Shown here piece by piece: positions 12,501 to 22,519 of a stretch of 64,000 nt of DNA; positions within the stretch are counted from its first letter, which is position 1, and every line of letters starts with the position of its first letter. The DNA comes from Leptasterias polaris. Taxonomy: Eukaryota > Echinodermata > Asteroidea > Forcipulatida > Asteriidae. The notes under the pieces were generated by a model. That model did not search any database, had not been told where the DNA came from, and saw nothing but the letters and a program-made list of their open reading frames with translations. The stretch spans positions 3,224,001 to 3,288,000 of the forward strand of contig JAZGTN010000094.1 in assembly GCA_037783415.1 (NCBI GenBank), in the 5' to 3' direction. A program made the translations under genes and the position numbers.

Positions 12501-15500
12501 TTTCTCCCTCCACTCTCTCTATTCATGTATTTCCACTTGACTACTCTTGCAACTCTTGTCTGCTTGTATTTGTGTTGTGTGTTGTCATTTAGCCTTCGAG
12601 AAAGACTCTGCTAGGGTCGAAATGTCAGGCCACTAACTTATTTTTTGTATTTTTTAACTGTAAAGGTGAAAGGGTTTTGGGTGTAGTGATTGGCATGTAA
12701 TGGGGTAGAGGTTGGTGTATACATACTTCGCAGTACGGGTCTTTGATAATTCCCTTGTAGATCCACTTCTCTAGGACCTCAAAGTAGGGTGCACAGGCGG
12801 ACTGTGTGAGGAACAGGCATAGGTTCTGCGCCCTGGTGTCTCTATAGATGAGACCAATAAAGAAATAAAAATAACAGTCAAAACAACACAGAAAGGACCC
12901 CCTCAAAATGGAGGATGTGGTGGACGCACAGTGTGCGGGGGTGGATAAGCATAACATACAAAGTGTGGACCTGAGAACACAAGAGGTCCACACAAGGCAG
13001 GGTTTTGAAACACTATGTGGACTTGCACACGTCCACACAGTGTTACTTACAGTGTTGGGGAATAGGGTTTTCCTCAAGTGTATAGAATAAAGGAATTTGA
13101 AATTTTAAATTGCCAATGGATTACAATTATCTGTATTTTTAATGCAGACACAAATAATTATATTCATATTCATATTCATGTCCACACATAGCCCAGGTTG
13201 GACTCCTCCGTTGCATACAACGCGACAGAGTCCAAGGTATAAAGGGGCTCTGCCATTGCGAAAAAATTTATAAATAAAAAAAAATAATATGTTTACCTAT
13301 TTGAGGAAGCTGAAACTAGACTCACATATTCCTTGTGTCCTGAACTTTACGCCTGCTCTATTCAGAATTGAAAATTTTATCCTTGGATGACATTATTTCT
13401 GAAAATAAGTCCGAGTTGTGCACTGGCGATGTGACAACCTCAACTGACATGGAACCAACACTCAACGTTTTTACTTCTGGGCGGCAACACGACTGAGTTA
13501 CAGCGCCAGTGCACAACTCGGACTTATTTTCGGAAATAATGTAATTCATGGATGTATTTGTTCGTTTTTGAACTCATCAAATATGTAGTTAAGGGCACCA
13601 AGAATAAATGAATGGAGTTTCAGCTTCTCAAATTAGGTAAAAATATGAAAAAATTTTACTCAATTTTTTTTCCGCATTGTACAGGATCTTTATACCCAGG
13701 ACGTCAGTGCAGTGGCACTGACTGACGTCCTACCAGGGCTAGTCCACACAGTGACTGCAACACAAACATGGCTGTGTTCCACAGCGTAAAAAGTGCAAAC
13801 TTAACCCTGGATATCTCCCTAGTTTAATAGTGAGCAGGGGAAATTCTTACCCAATCATGGTGACCGTCCTCTCGTGCAGTAAGCTGAGAACAGCGCCCCC
13901 TGTTGATGCCCCTCGGTCTATGGACAGTGCTATAGAGGACAGGATCTCCATAGTCTGCTTGCAGGGTTGGATGTAGAACCAGAATCGCTGCAGCGGGAGT
14001 TGGCCTTGTCGATACTGGTGCTCAAGCTGTGCTGTGAGAATGGAGTACTCCTACAATGAAGAACATTGTCACATCGATGAATGGTAAATGATTACTCATA
14101 GTCGCAATGCAAAAATCAAACATTTGACTTTGTGATTGCGAGGAAAAGTGAAAACTGCCAATCATTTGAAAGCCCACTGTTGTGTCCTTGGTTGAATCAT
14201 AGAAATAGAACCCGGAGAGCTCGACCGCCCTCTGTGTCGTCTGTGGACGCGGCGTATCGATACCACGCGACACGCGTGTATGGCAAAATGATCATGGAAC
14301 AGTCACGTAATATGCCAATTTTGCCATACATGCGGTTAAAAAAATGGCAGACGCGCGTCCATAAAAATGGTCTCACAACGAAATCGCACGCACAATGACG
14401 CACTCAGCGTTCTCCGGGTTCTATTTCTATGGGTTGAATGGAAGTGCGCCCTCAAGTGTTTTAATTGTTAGATTGGGGTATTTTTTTTTTTTACGCCATC
14501 TTGGATTGTGTTTACATGAACATGAAAGCATTGATAGAACCAGTTACTTCTGCCTCCTGTGTGTTCTTTTTTTGACTACACTACATCCACAAATTGTCAT
14601 TGATCATTTGGATTTTAAAAATGATGATAATAATAACCAGTTCTTTATAGCACATTTTACGATAACGTACATCAATGCGCTTTACACTAGTGCCCTGGTC
14701 ACTAATAACATTTCTGTAAGCTTTTTCAGCTCCCTGGGAAGTATACAGCCCTGGGCTGCCGTGGCGCTCCGAAAGCTTTTTCAAACACAATAACAACCTC
14801 TACCCTTGCAGGTACCCATTTATACCCCTGGGTGAAGAGAAGCAATTTTAGTAAAGCATGTTGCTCAATGTCACACCATGGGACTGGATCTCCCCTGGTT
14901 GACTTTACAGTTATGCAGAGAAACATGTTCTACATATTCAAAAATTGAACTAATTTAATAACAAAGAAACAATAATGCCCTATAAATTAATTGAAAACCA
15001 TATCACTACTATGTACAAATTAATGAGCAAGGGACTAGATTGACTGTTCTCCACAAGATTTTCTCTAGACCGATTATTCTGGATTGAGGCACACCTTTTC
15101 TCCTCACAATACAATATTAATAAATCAAGCACAATTAATCAACAACAATGAGAATCTCAAATTCTACTTGATTAAGCCCACCACCCGGATGACTTTCTAG
15201 TGTTCATGATTGTTCATTGCAGGCAAATGTTGAATGTTTTTCAGCTCTCTCTCTGATTATGACTGGGGGGTGTTCAGTTACTTGCCCATCTCATTTTGCA
15301 AAGCTTTGTGGTGACGATTCTACTGTTGCTCCATTCTGCTGTAGCTCTTTCAGCTTTGATGCAGCAGTTTTATGTCAGCCTCATGAGTTAGGTGGCCTTT
15401 GTGTTCTTGTACATGTAGTTGCAGCGTGCCCCACTGGTTTGGGTTTTTTGATGGTTAGCCATCTTACGTCTTACTTTAACCTAAATCCACTCAGGATTTG

Positions 15501-18500
15501 GTGTTTGATGCAGGTCCACACAGCACAGGTCTGATGGGTCCACAAAGGACAAAGTCCACAAAGGACAAAGTCCACAAAGGACAAGCCCTGGGAAGTTTTC
15601 CAGTCCACTCAGGATATTATACTTCAATAAAATTTAAGCCCACACAGGACTTGGATTTATTGCGAGCCTTGACTCAGAATAATATTAAGACAGACTGCTC
15701 TCCTCCAACTCCTAACCCAAGACTGACGGGTACATATCAAAACCACTGTACACCCGACCAGAACAATATGGAACACATAAAAGAACCCATTCCTAAGGAC
15801 AATAAAAGAAAATACCAACATTCCTTATAGCCCCACCCTAAATACTGCCCTCTGTGGAGTCTTAATTTAAATATATTTGGCGCCCTCTTGGGACACTCTA
15901 GTCTACCACAAAACTTCTAGCAAACTTAAAGGAGCTAAATTAAAGAGGCAAACTTGCACATATAAAATACAGCCCAAAAGAAAAGAAGGAATTTCAAATA
16001 CTCTGAGATAATTAACCAGAGTTAACATAAAATCCTCAAGGCACTTGTGACACTCAAGGACACAAGTGTCATGACTGGGATTCCAACCCACACCCTGATG
16101 ACTTAACCACAAGAACTTGAATTTGACGCTCTAAACCCTTCGGCCATGACACCCTATAATTTTCACAAAATCCCTGACAAAATATACAACTTGTTCTGTG
16201 GTTTTTAGTAGAACAGGACCACCGTGAAATGTTCACAGTTGGTGTACTTATCGAATACTAGAGAATAGGGATTTATTCACTCTTCCACAAATCATTGAAA
16301 CTTTTTCCTGTTTAGACAGAACTTACCTTTATAAGGGTCTTCATAGCTCCACACAAAGCATGGTTAACCACACCATACTCAAAGGAAGACTTGTCCTCAA
16401 TGAATCGTACCACTGAAGAGTACATGGTAAATACAGGTAAAATGCGATTGGCTACTTCCCGCAGAGAGATGTCCAGTGATTGGTCGATGATGAATGTGCG
16501 GCCTGACGATTGGTCAGTGGGTGGGCGAAGCAGAATATACTTTCCCTCTGTCCCCTGAAACAGATACAATATGAGGAATGAATTTTAACTTCAACAGAGG
16601 AAAAAGCCGTCTGTATATGCATTATTTGAGAACTGACTTGGAAGTGTTATTGTGATTAGGCTGTACACAGATCCTACAACTACACTCAGTCGATCACTTG
16701 AGCACCAGGGGGAGTGTCAATGCTTTTAGGGGCAGAGCTGAATGGATGGGTTGACTTTGACTTTTTGCAGGAACTTATGCAAATTATTTAAAGGCATAGT
16801 CCCTTTATAAAAGACCTATATATAAGTGGTTTCAGTTGTCAAAACCTTCACACACAATCGTCTGACTATAAGGTATGGCTTGCAATAGACTTATGCACAT
16901 GACATTGTTAGAGTAGGGCGCCCTCAGCTGGAGGTTAAAAGGGTTCTCATTGGCCCATCCTGTGCACCGCGCATACATATAGCTGTGTGATCCATTGTTT
17001 CATCACCATTTTACCTCTAAGATGGCGGCATGATGACGCCAATGCATAAGGTCCATACAAAAGGATTCTAAACCTTAACAAGTTAAACATACACAATCTT
17101 ACACATTTTAAAAGCCAACCCTATACATCCCAAGGAATTACGAGCACACCGACTCACCGTCATGACCATGAGGAGGTCCTGAACAATAGCCAGTTCCTGA
17201 ACTCCCAGAGGAAGAGTCCCGAGGGCCACACCCGGCTCCGAGGTCCCAGGACTCGTCACAAAGTCTCCTGATAGGTTTGGCCTCTCAAACACCCAGGCAG
17301 ACAGCTCCGGCAACTTGAGAGATACTGGAAATGTAAATGCAAAATTGCAGATACAGCAATGGTTGCTTTTGAGCCTTAAAAACACACAGATACTTAAACT
17401 CTATGCAAAACATAGTTCGCATTTTTGACCCCTTGAATATGATGTAATAAGCTAAAGCAACGCCCTACTGAGGTCAAAGGAAGACATACTATTGGTTAAG
17501 AGTTCTGCGTGGAGTGCACACAAGTACATGTTTCCATTGTTTGACTTCAGCGATAGCAGGCCATGCAAGGGGTCTATCGGTTTACAGTATGTAGCATGCA
17601 GTATGTAAGTCTTAATCAGTACAAATAGTGTCAAGCTGCAAACACCAGCTTCAGCTTTCTTCCACTAACTTCTCTTTTTGCAGGAACTACACAAGTGTTC
17701 TCATTGTTCTTGTACTAAAATATTCAAAATGAACACACACAGCTTTTTATTGTTTGGAACTTTTGATTGTATGAAAAAAAAAACATAGACGCTGATCTCT
17801 TATCGCTTTGGTACCACATCCTAGACGTGCTGCTTACAGTTTTTCCTGGATTGTTTTTCCCTCATCATTTTCTTGAAGACTTCGGATGCTTGACTGGTGG
17901 TAGCCCCACTGCTCGCCAAAGTTAACAGCTGGTTGCGAAGCTACAACGACATAAAACAAGTTCTCAAGTTTTGGTTTTGTTTTTCGAAACTCTGTGGGAA
18001 GCTTACAGCATCAGCACTAATGAACAGTACAGATATTTTACTTGTTATGTACTTGTTACAATAGAGGAACAAGTCTACAAGTACAAGGCTTTAAATATCC
18101 AATTCAGGCTTGAAATGTCATTCAAATAGGTTAAGAAGTTTTCATCATGAAAACAAAAGAAGCCCTACCTCTGAAACTTCTTGTTCAGACATTTTGGAGC
18201 CAGATGCCGGCAATACAGCCTTGTCCATTGCCATCTGCATAGCCTGGGCATTCTGTTGTAGTACAGCTACTGTGTCTTTGTCCTCAGATAACTTGGACAA
18301 AAGGTAGACAAAAGCATCCAAGTCTCTGACACTGTCGGTTAAAACATACTCATATTTTGACTCAAGACCAATCACACATCAATATCCTTCCAATAGTCAA
18401 AAAACACTAAGACATTTGGACCCAGATAAAAATGTTATGCTACACCTTATGTCAAAAATGGTTAGCTTATAGTTCCGTTGAGTTCACTAAACTCGGACAA

Positions 18501-20368
18501 AATTAGAGTAATAATTTTGGGGAGGATTTGTGGTTATAAAATTTATAAAAAGTTGGTACAACTGCGACTTATCCTGAGAGATAGTTCCTCTTCCTTGCTA
18601 GCCAACTTTGCAATTAAAGGCGCTTATCCACCAGACAACAGGGATGTGATAGGCTGTTGAAAAAACAAAACCTGAACTCTGAGCGCAAAAACTTGCGAGC
18701 ACGAAGACCAACAATAAAATTTATCTTTTGTTTTAAAAGCCCTACTCTGCAATCTGGGGTGTTATAAATGGTTTTATCTTCACTTTTTTATGAATTTGAT
18801 CTTAAGTTAAAAAAGAAAAAAAAAAAGGATTTCCGGTTTAAAACGGAGCAATCACATCAAAGCTGAACGCTAGATCTATCTTGCACACATGTGCAACTTA
18901 CTTTTTTGACTTCAGCTCATCATATTTCTGAAGGAAATCCACCGGGGTCTGTGAGAACTCGGCAATCTTGCGCTTAGCGGTATGTGCAGACACCTGTGTG
19001 GTCACATACGGTGTGCGATTCTTCACCAGTAGGTCTACATACAGCTCCGGTCCATCCACACCATGCAGACTACATTATGTGGAAAATGGGCAGAATGCAG
19101 TTATAGCGGAATATTTAGACGCAACAAAAGAAGCAAGTTTACCGTTTTTATATTCACAAACAATTATTATGAGAAGCAAAGTAATTTTGAATAACCCAGA
19201 ACCAGTCCTCTCATATATAAACATATTTTGTGCACAGTTATGACAAAAGGTGGATGATTTACATTTATTATTTCAAAATATATATCTGACAAACTAAAAT
19301 TTGTGTACCTGACCACACTGATATGCATGACTACAAACAATAATAATGCACAAATAGACAGTCAAAAAAAGTTCAAAATAACCACAAATATTTAACATGC
19401 TTAAACAAGTTTTGAAATACTAGACAAAATATGGTTCACCAGTTTGGCTTCAAATTGTATAATAAACATATACATTGACCAGAAATATTGAATGATGACT
19501 GTGTGTAGAATGTTAGGAAAACACCCTTCAGTGATCAACAGACGCTTTTATACAGTTCTAGCCACAATCACTCTATTACTCTTTGTTGTTTATAATGGTG
19601 TCTTTGTAAGAAAAAGTGTTCCCATGATTGTGGCTGTGCACTTCAAAATCAGGCGTGATATTTGGTCCTTGGAAAAAAGTAGGAATATTTTATTGAGTAG
19701 TCAAGGGCTGACCTACATGTACACATGGTGTAGGCTTTAAAGTTTAATAACAAATTTAGGTTATTTAATCACAATTTTTCAGATTTTCAGGGCAAAAAAA
19801 TCAGAATATCATGCCTGCAAAATTCACTCAGCTCCACCTCTAGAATAGGAACAGTCCAGATTTTTCAAAGGAAGTATTAATTCATCCCTTACACAGACTA
19901 AGGCACACTTTGTTTCTGATTTCTATGAATCAAAGCAAAGGTCACAGCGAAGGGGTGGTTATAGTCTTGGTTCCAAGACCATGGTGTTTGCGCGCACACA
20001 CACACACACAACCGACGTTCAGATCTATTTACACCGCACACTGTACATTTGATAATAAACATAGAGGGCGCTTTGTAATTTTGTTCCCCGGATCCCACCA
20101 CCACTAGTCACAGCGCCCTTTATGTTTATTTATTGCAAGCGTGTACAGCTAGTTTTCCGTGTACATATATCTGAACTTTGGTTGTGTGTACGCGCAAACA
20201 CCTGGTCTTGGAACCAAGACTAGGGTGGTTAGTGCAGGGAAGGTTTTTGTCTTTCAGTATGTGTTATATATTCCTTCTAAGTATGCAATGTAAACAACAA
20301 TGGAAACAGTCATACCCCAGAATCTTGATGAGTTCACTGACTTGATGATGTACACGAAACTCACTCAT
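550..20368 (-). CDS. TUBGCP2: Gamma-tubulin complex component 2 (GCP2)
   Basis: Subunit of the gamma-tubulin small complex, with GCP3 and gamma-tubulin, that nucleates microtubules at centrosomes. Coding exons 5' to 3': 20316-20368, 18902-19069, 18169-18331, 17838-17940, 17158-17324, 16327-16554, 13851-14050, 12727-12841, 10389-10563, 8813-8963, 8235-8414, 7404-7477, 6681-6787, 5528-5598, 4275-4449, 3359-3502, 1570-1686, 550-810. All junctions are GT/AG and phases are continuous, giving about 883 residues (human about 902). The start MSEFRVHHQV matches the vertebrate N-terminus. Family-typical segments include VYLLSKLSEDKDTV, the GRIP1 region from about residue 219 (GTEGKYILL, FIEDKSSFEYG), LEKWIYKGII, TGKYLNVIRECG and the gamma-tubulin-binding half (RYFLLEQGDFFVHLMD, LRQRMLHLVQNLQYYMMFEV, RLDFNGFYTEGLE). 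The 3' end is uncertain: the last exon either stops at TAG 550-552 or splices at GTGAGT (555-560). Confidence 0.95.
901..1210 (-). repeat. Diverged TTAA/CCCTC MITE relics, tandemly duplicated end
   Basis: Three successive partial copies of CCTCCTACTGTCTGACxAT begin near 906, 992 and 1073. The last runs on into the middle and far end of the element (CCACCATACAGAACC, TTCAAATGGTTGGTTAACTC). The sequence is the reverse complement of the intact elements at 35278 and 49901. It lies in TUBGCP2 intron 17. Confidence 0.65.
1319..1550. repeat. Foldback of two Penelope-like-element termini
   Basis: Near-perfect inverted repeat with arms 1319-1424 and about 1444-1550 and a loop of about 20 bp. The arm contains GATCGAAACGT and GGTTCTTTTCAGAACC. 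The same order of motifs recurs at 59725-59825 (GATCGAAACGTC, GGTTCTTCCCAGAACC, GGTGTTAC), suggesting both derive from the ends of Penelope-like retroelements. It lies in TUBGCP2 intron 17, immediately 5' of exon 17's donor (right arm ends about 20 bp before the exon boundary at 1570). Confidence 0.7.
2285..2665 (-). repeat. Old TTAA MITE split by an insertion
   Basis: The left part (2290-2395: TTTTGAACGACAGATAAATTA, CCAGTCTGCTGTATGATACC) and right part (2575-2665: TGCCACCATACACAACC, TTCAAACTGTTGGTCACCTC) are successive pieces of the 35278-type element on the minus strand. About 180 bp of unrelated sequence separates them, with small inverted motifs around GTGGGGTC/GACCCCAC. Confidence 0.5.
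2784..2907 (+). repeat. Dispersed repeat shared with 47798-48090
   Basis: The motif order AAAGAAACACAGA, GAAAGAATAAAA, TCAAGCAG, CCAGATGGCA, AATGGTTCTTCAAAA, AATCACA and TTTTCCC occurs here and again at about 47798-48090 in the same orientation. The second copy carries about 170 extra bases. No coding potential is seen. Confidence 0.6.
2905..3215 (-). repeat. Palindromic dispersed element, copy 1
   Basis: One end reads TTAAAGGCCCTGTACACTATT. The other contains GACCAATTGAGCTCAAATTT and ACAGGTTTGTTATTTCATG, the reverse complement of a segment near 62535-62580. It is related to the copy at 62465-62815 in the opposite orientation. From memory, this repeat type is common in echinoderm genomes. 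Confidence 0.6.
4526..4890. mobile_element. MULE-like foldback MITE with 9-bp TSD
   Basis: A 365 bp element bounded by TAGCCTTTTGTCAA and TTGACAAAAGGCTA. The direct repeat CCCTAAACC lies immediately outside at 4517-4525 and 4891-4899. The two halves pair over most of their length (GGCTTGGACAGCT, CCACGAGGGCCTTTTTC-type segments), leaving a short centre near 4700. A 9-bp duplication with very long inverted repeats is typical of Mutator-like elements. No transposase is present. It lies in TUBGCP2 intron 14, about 75 bp upstream of exon 15. Confidence 0.8.
6235..6385. repeat. Near-perfect 69-bp-arm hairpin
   Basis: Arms 6235-6304 and 6317-6385 are reverse complements with only two or so mismatches, around a 12-base loop (TTCGGCTCGGTC). 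Arm sequence includes GTGTGGGTAGCCGGTCTTCA. The arms are much better matched than those of most foldbacks here, which suggests a recent origin or gene conversion. It lies in TUBGCP2 intron 13. Confidence 0.85.
6536..7012. repeat. Ends of a 'CAATTTCATAGAGC' MITE flanking TUBGCP2 exon 13
   Basis: CCAATTTCATAGAGCAGTAAGC near 6539 and its inverse AGCTTAATGAAATGGGCC near 6993 match the inverted termini of the fuller element at 9076-9363. Exon 13 (6681-6787) lies between them, so these are probably two separate old fragments and not one element. Confidence 0.45.
7240..7320 (+). repeat. tRNA-derived SINE head, family C
   Basis: The A-box-like TGGCTCAGTTGGTAGAG and B-box-like GGTTCAAACCC are spaced as in a tRNA, and the anticodon-loop-like segment is ACGTTAA. 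The acceptor ends do not pair and the sequence runs straight into CTAGTAAGTTTTAC. It is therefore a SINE head and not a functional tRNA. It lies in TUBGCP2 intron 12. Confidence 0.65.
9076..9363. mobile_element. MITE with CTCAATTTCATAGAGCTGCT ends
   Basis: The left end is GGGCTCAATTTCATAGAGCT and the right end is AGCTCTAGGAAATTGGGCCC, an imperfect inverted pair. Inner repeats such as AGCGCTATGAAAT and GTAAGCAC echo the ends. It is non-coding and lies in TUBGCP2 intron 9. Fragments occur near 6539, 6993 and 7930. Confidence 0.6.
10735..11120 (+). repeat. 104-bp tandem array, about 3.7 copies
   Basis: The word GAGTCCAACAGTT recurs with TCCAA at 10796, 10900, 11004 and 11108, an exact 104 bp period. 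Units share GATCATACTTTACATGGxATC and GGACTAAGGACTGCACTAAT. It lies in TUBGCP2 intron 8, just upstream of the Penelope-like fragment. 104 is not a multiple of three and no frame stays open. Confidence 0.9.
11560..12660 (+). mobile_element. Penelope-like element: 3' part with GIY-YIG endonuclease, frameshifted
   Basis: A plus-strand open frame to 12215 reads PFVVTFHPSLPPI, then a Cys-rich stretch (CSNTSKCIVCRQHI), then NLIYLISCRVCGVQYIGET with TLKRRFYGHRS and GHHFNLPNHS. That is the C-terminal GIY-YIG nuclease typical of Penelope-like retroelements. A one-base shift near 12205 moves the final residues (KLWIRRIKTTQPHG) to another frame ending at TAA 12269-12271. The tail has a poly-C run (12427-12448) and TCGAGAAAGACTCTGCTAG. 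The reverse transcriptase half is missing. The copy is dead, antisense in TUBGCP2 intron 8, and ends about 70 bp from exon 8. Confidence 0.88.
13191..13741. repeat. Compound foldback element
   Basis: The outer arms pair in several blocks: AGCCCAGG/CCAGGGCT at the ends; GGTATAAAG with its inverse near 13690; ACCTATTTGAGGAAGCTGAAAC with its inverse near 13617-13640; and a perfect inner block (13391-13428 against about 13505-13542) around AAGTCCGAGTTGTGCACTGG. Each outer arm carries its own small hairpin (TTGGACTC...GAGTCCAA, GGACGTCAG...CTGACGTCC). It is non-coding and lies in TUBGCP2 intron 7, about 110 bp from exon 7. Confidence 0.75.
14198..14431. mobile_element. 234-bp MITE with 8-bp TSD
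   Basis: A perfect 21-bp terminal inverted repeat beginning CATAGAAATAGAACCCGG lies at 14198-14218 and 14411-14431. It is flanked on both sides by the direct repeat GGTTGAAT (14190-14197 and 14432-14439). An 8-bp duplication suits hAT-type mobilisation. The perfect ends suggest a fairly young insertion. It is non-coding and lies in TUBGCP2 intron 6, about 140 bp upstream of exon 7. Confidence 0.88.
14615..14885 (-). repeat. Family A SINE body without its tRNA head
   Basis: This is the reverse complement of the SINE body at 61980-62254. It has GATAATAATAACCAGTTCTT, AATGCGCTTTACACTAGTGC, GGTACCCATTTATACCCCTG and GGGTGAAGAGAAGCAATT. The tRNA-like head is missing. It lies in TUBGCP2 intron 6. 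Confidence 0.75.
15480..15660 (+). repeat. Degenerate GTCCACAAAGGAC minisatellite
   Basis: The unit GTCCACAAAGGACAAA (16 bp) is repeated three times at 15538-15585. It is surrounded by looser versions (TCCACTCAGGATTTGG, GTCCACACAGCACAGG, CCCACACAGGACTTGG) out to about 15480 and 15660. Each unit is close to a palindrome. It lies in TUBGCP2 intron 6. Confidence 0.6.
16045..16156 (-). repeat. Family A SINE, tRNA-Leu-like head
   Basis: The minus strand reads GTGTCATGGCCGAAGGGTTT, an anticodon-arm-like AATTCAAGTTCTTG, then GTGTGGGTTGGAATCCCAG. This is a tRNA-Leu(CAA)-like head matching the copies at 61208 and 61903. The body after TGTCCTTGAG is cut off. It lies in TUBGCP2 intron 6. Confidence 0.7.
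16860..17060 (+). repeat. Dispersed repeat shared with 59850-60010
   Basis: The shared order is GCGCATGAC/TGCACATGAC, CCTCxGCTxGAGGT, CTCATTGGCC, ATCCTGTG, TTTTACCTxCAAGATGG and ATTGCATAA. It is present here in TUBGCP2 intron 5 and again in intron 4 of the 57788 gene, in the same strand orientation. No coding frame is seen. Confidence 0.5.
19962..20222. mobile_element. MULE-like MITE with 9-bp TSD
   Basis: The ends TAGTCTTGGTTCCAAGACCA and TGGTCTTGGAACCAAGACTA form the start of an inverted repeat that continues through GTGTTTGCGCG for about 40 bp. The direct repeat GGGTGGTTA lies at 19953-19961 and 20223-20231. The inside contains AGAGGGCGCT and its inverse AGCGCCCT. The TAG start and 9-bp duplication match the 4526-4890 element, so both may use related transposases. 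It lies in TUBGCP2 intron 1, about 90 bp from exon 1. Confidence 0.82.
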
Positions 20369-21269
20369 GTTGATGTCTTTTCACAGAAACATCCGACAAT
20401 GAAAAGTAATGGACCTGTACAGATTGACAACAACTAAATCAAACATTTGATAAATTGTCATACTAGATAGCGGTTACAATTTTGCATGTAGAGTAGATGA
20501 GATATTTTGGGATGGAAAAATAAATAAACGAATGGCATCAGCAGGGATTCAAAGCGGAACATGTCAGTTGATAAGCGGGATTGGAGTGATTCCACTAGGC
20601 TAAGCAGCAGTGTTCAAAAGTACCTGCAATTTATTACATTTATATAATGTTGGCTACTTATGTATGCCTCAAACTTTCAAAGAGAGTGCTTTATGATCTA
20701 CCACCAGCTTAATAGTGTTTAATAGTATCTGTTGGGCACAATCTGTCAATCTGCGCTATCGGTTGATCATGACGCTAATAGATCGGTCCATCACGCTGCA
20801 ACCAGTCTAACTACTTTTTCTTTTAACTGGCGACTCTGTGGGAATTTTGTTTTAAAGATAAGTAAAGTCCAAGATCTACAAATCCACCCATTGCGCAATG
20901 TGATCGACGAATTTTTACAGATTTCGACAGAATGCACCCTACATAGCAATTATCAAATTATTAATAAATTGGGCCAAACGGCTAGTAGTAGTAGTTACTA
21001 GCGCTAATACATTTGTCCATGATTAGCAATTACATGTAGCCTAAAAACACTAAGGCCCTTATATAGTATAGTAAGGTAAAGGGTTGGTCTAACTTGTTAG
21101 TAATGTATTGTTAATGTTAGTGTGCTGTAGTCAGGTAGTGTTTTAAGACTTAGTGTTTTTATGTCATTATTGATTATTGTTTAATGTTGACTTGTTTGGC
21201 CAGGCCACAAACACCGGCGTAGTACTACTAGCTACAAAAGTTTTAGCTACTAATTAGTTAGTAGTACTG

Positions 21270-22175
21270 TAGTACAGGTTCAGTATTGGGTCCGCTGCTT
21301 TTCATTTTATACATCAACGACCTACCTTGCCATGTCAAATCAAGTATTCAGATGTTCGCAGACGACACTAAAATATTCACTACAGTCAACACTACTGAAG
21401 ATCTGACCAAACTTCAAGAAGATATCTCAGCACTTCAATTATGGTCCGAGAAATGGCTGTTGCACTTCAATGCAGACAAATGCAAAACTGTATGCATTTA
21501 GGAAGAAGTAACTTACATGGTGTCTACAACATGAAAGACAAAAAGCTTCAAAATACTGACCAGGAGAAGGATCTGGGAGTCTTCATTACAAACGACTGCA
21601 AGACAAGCATTCAATGTACGAAAGCAGCACAGAAAGCTATGAACAGCCTAAGAGTTATCAAGCGCACCTTCAAATACATCAATAAGGACAGCTTTACAGT
21701 CCTGTACAAGACCTACATCAGACCACACCTTGAGTACTGCGTCCAGGCATGGAACCCATGTTTGAAAAAGGACATACACGTATTGGAAAAGATTCAGAGG
21801 AGAGCCACCAAACTTGTACCTGAATGCAAACATCTGGTGTACCAAGATCGACTGAATACGCTTAACTTGTGCAGAGAAGAGAACGAGGCGACTTAATTGA
21901 AACATTCAAGATCCTAAACGGTTTTGAAAGAACACAACCAAGCCGCTTCTTCCAACTAGCAGAAACAGGCACAAGAGGACATAACCTGAAGCTATCAAAC
22001 CGAGATGAGAAAAATCACTGAAGTGCAGAGCAGACTTCTTTTCGCAGAGAGTCATCAATCAATAGAACAAACTCCCGAAGTATGTGATTGGAGCAAAAAC
22101 TACTAATGCCTTCAAAACTGAGCTCGCTAGACATTGGAAGGATATGGGGTATTTAAAGGCGTAGCCTATCATTTC
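21270..22175 (+). mobile_element. CR1-like LINE reverse transcriptase fragment, decayed
   Basis: Starts abruptly inside the RT palm at GSVLGPLLFILYINDLP, followed by MFADDTKIF (catalytic FADD) and LHFNADKCK. A frame change near 21490 leads into KDLGVFITNDCKT, YKTYIRPHLEYCVQAWNP and LEKIQRRATKLVPE. Another near 21880 leads into DLIETFKILNGF. It is 5' truncated with at least two frameshifts, so it is a dead copy. The same domain order occurs at 23337 but the two are clearly diverged. Confidence 0.85.
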
Positions 22176-22519
22176 CCATTAAATTGTAAGTGTAAGTTTA
22201 AGTACTGTGGTACTGTATTACCCACAGAACACTAGCACACTACTTAGAGTAGTACATCTTGAGGCTGTAGTATAGTCCAGTCCCCTATAATTAATAGTCA
22301 CTAGTCAGCTGTTTATATAATATATTTGTTTACCAAACCTGCCTGCCAGGAAGGCCGTATATCCGTAGTGCCTAAAAATGCTAGTCATCTGTTAGTGTTG
22401 TATAATAATCCGCTTTGTTTACCAAACCAGAGCCCATGATGATGATTATGATAAGTTTTAAGCTGCTTTTTTTAAAAGGTCTGTGCCTGGTTTCCTGTTT
22501 ATATTTCTGAGAGAGGGCA

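Noticed and set aside
14395..14793. 132-codon plus-strand frame
   Set aside because: It spans the right end of a MITE and a reversed SINE body, so the open frame is by chance.
15217..15830. Two overlapping frames of about 105-110 codons
   Set aside because: Cys/Val-rich and repeat-driven (GTCCACAAAGGAC) translations inside a TUBGCP2 intron, with no recognisable protein.
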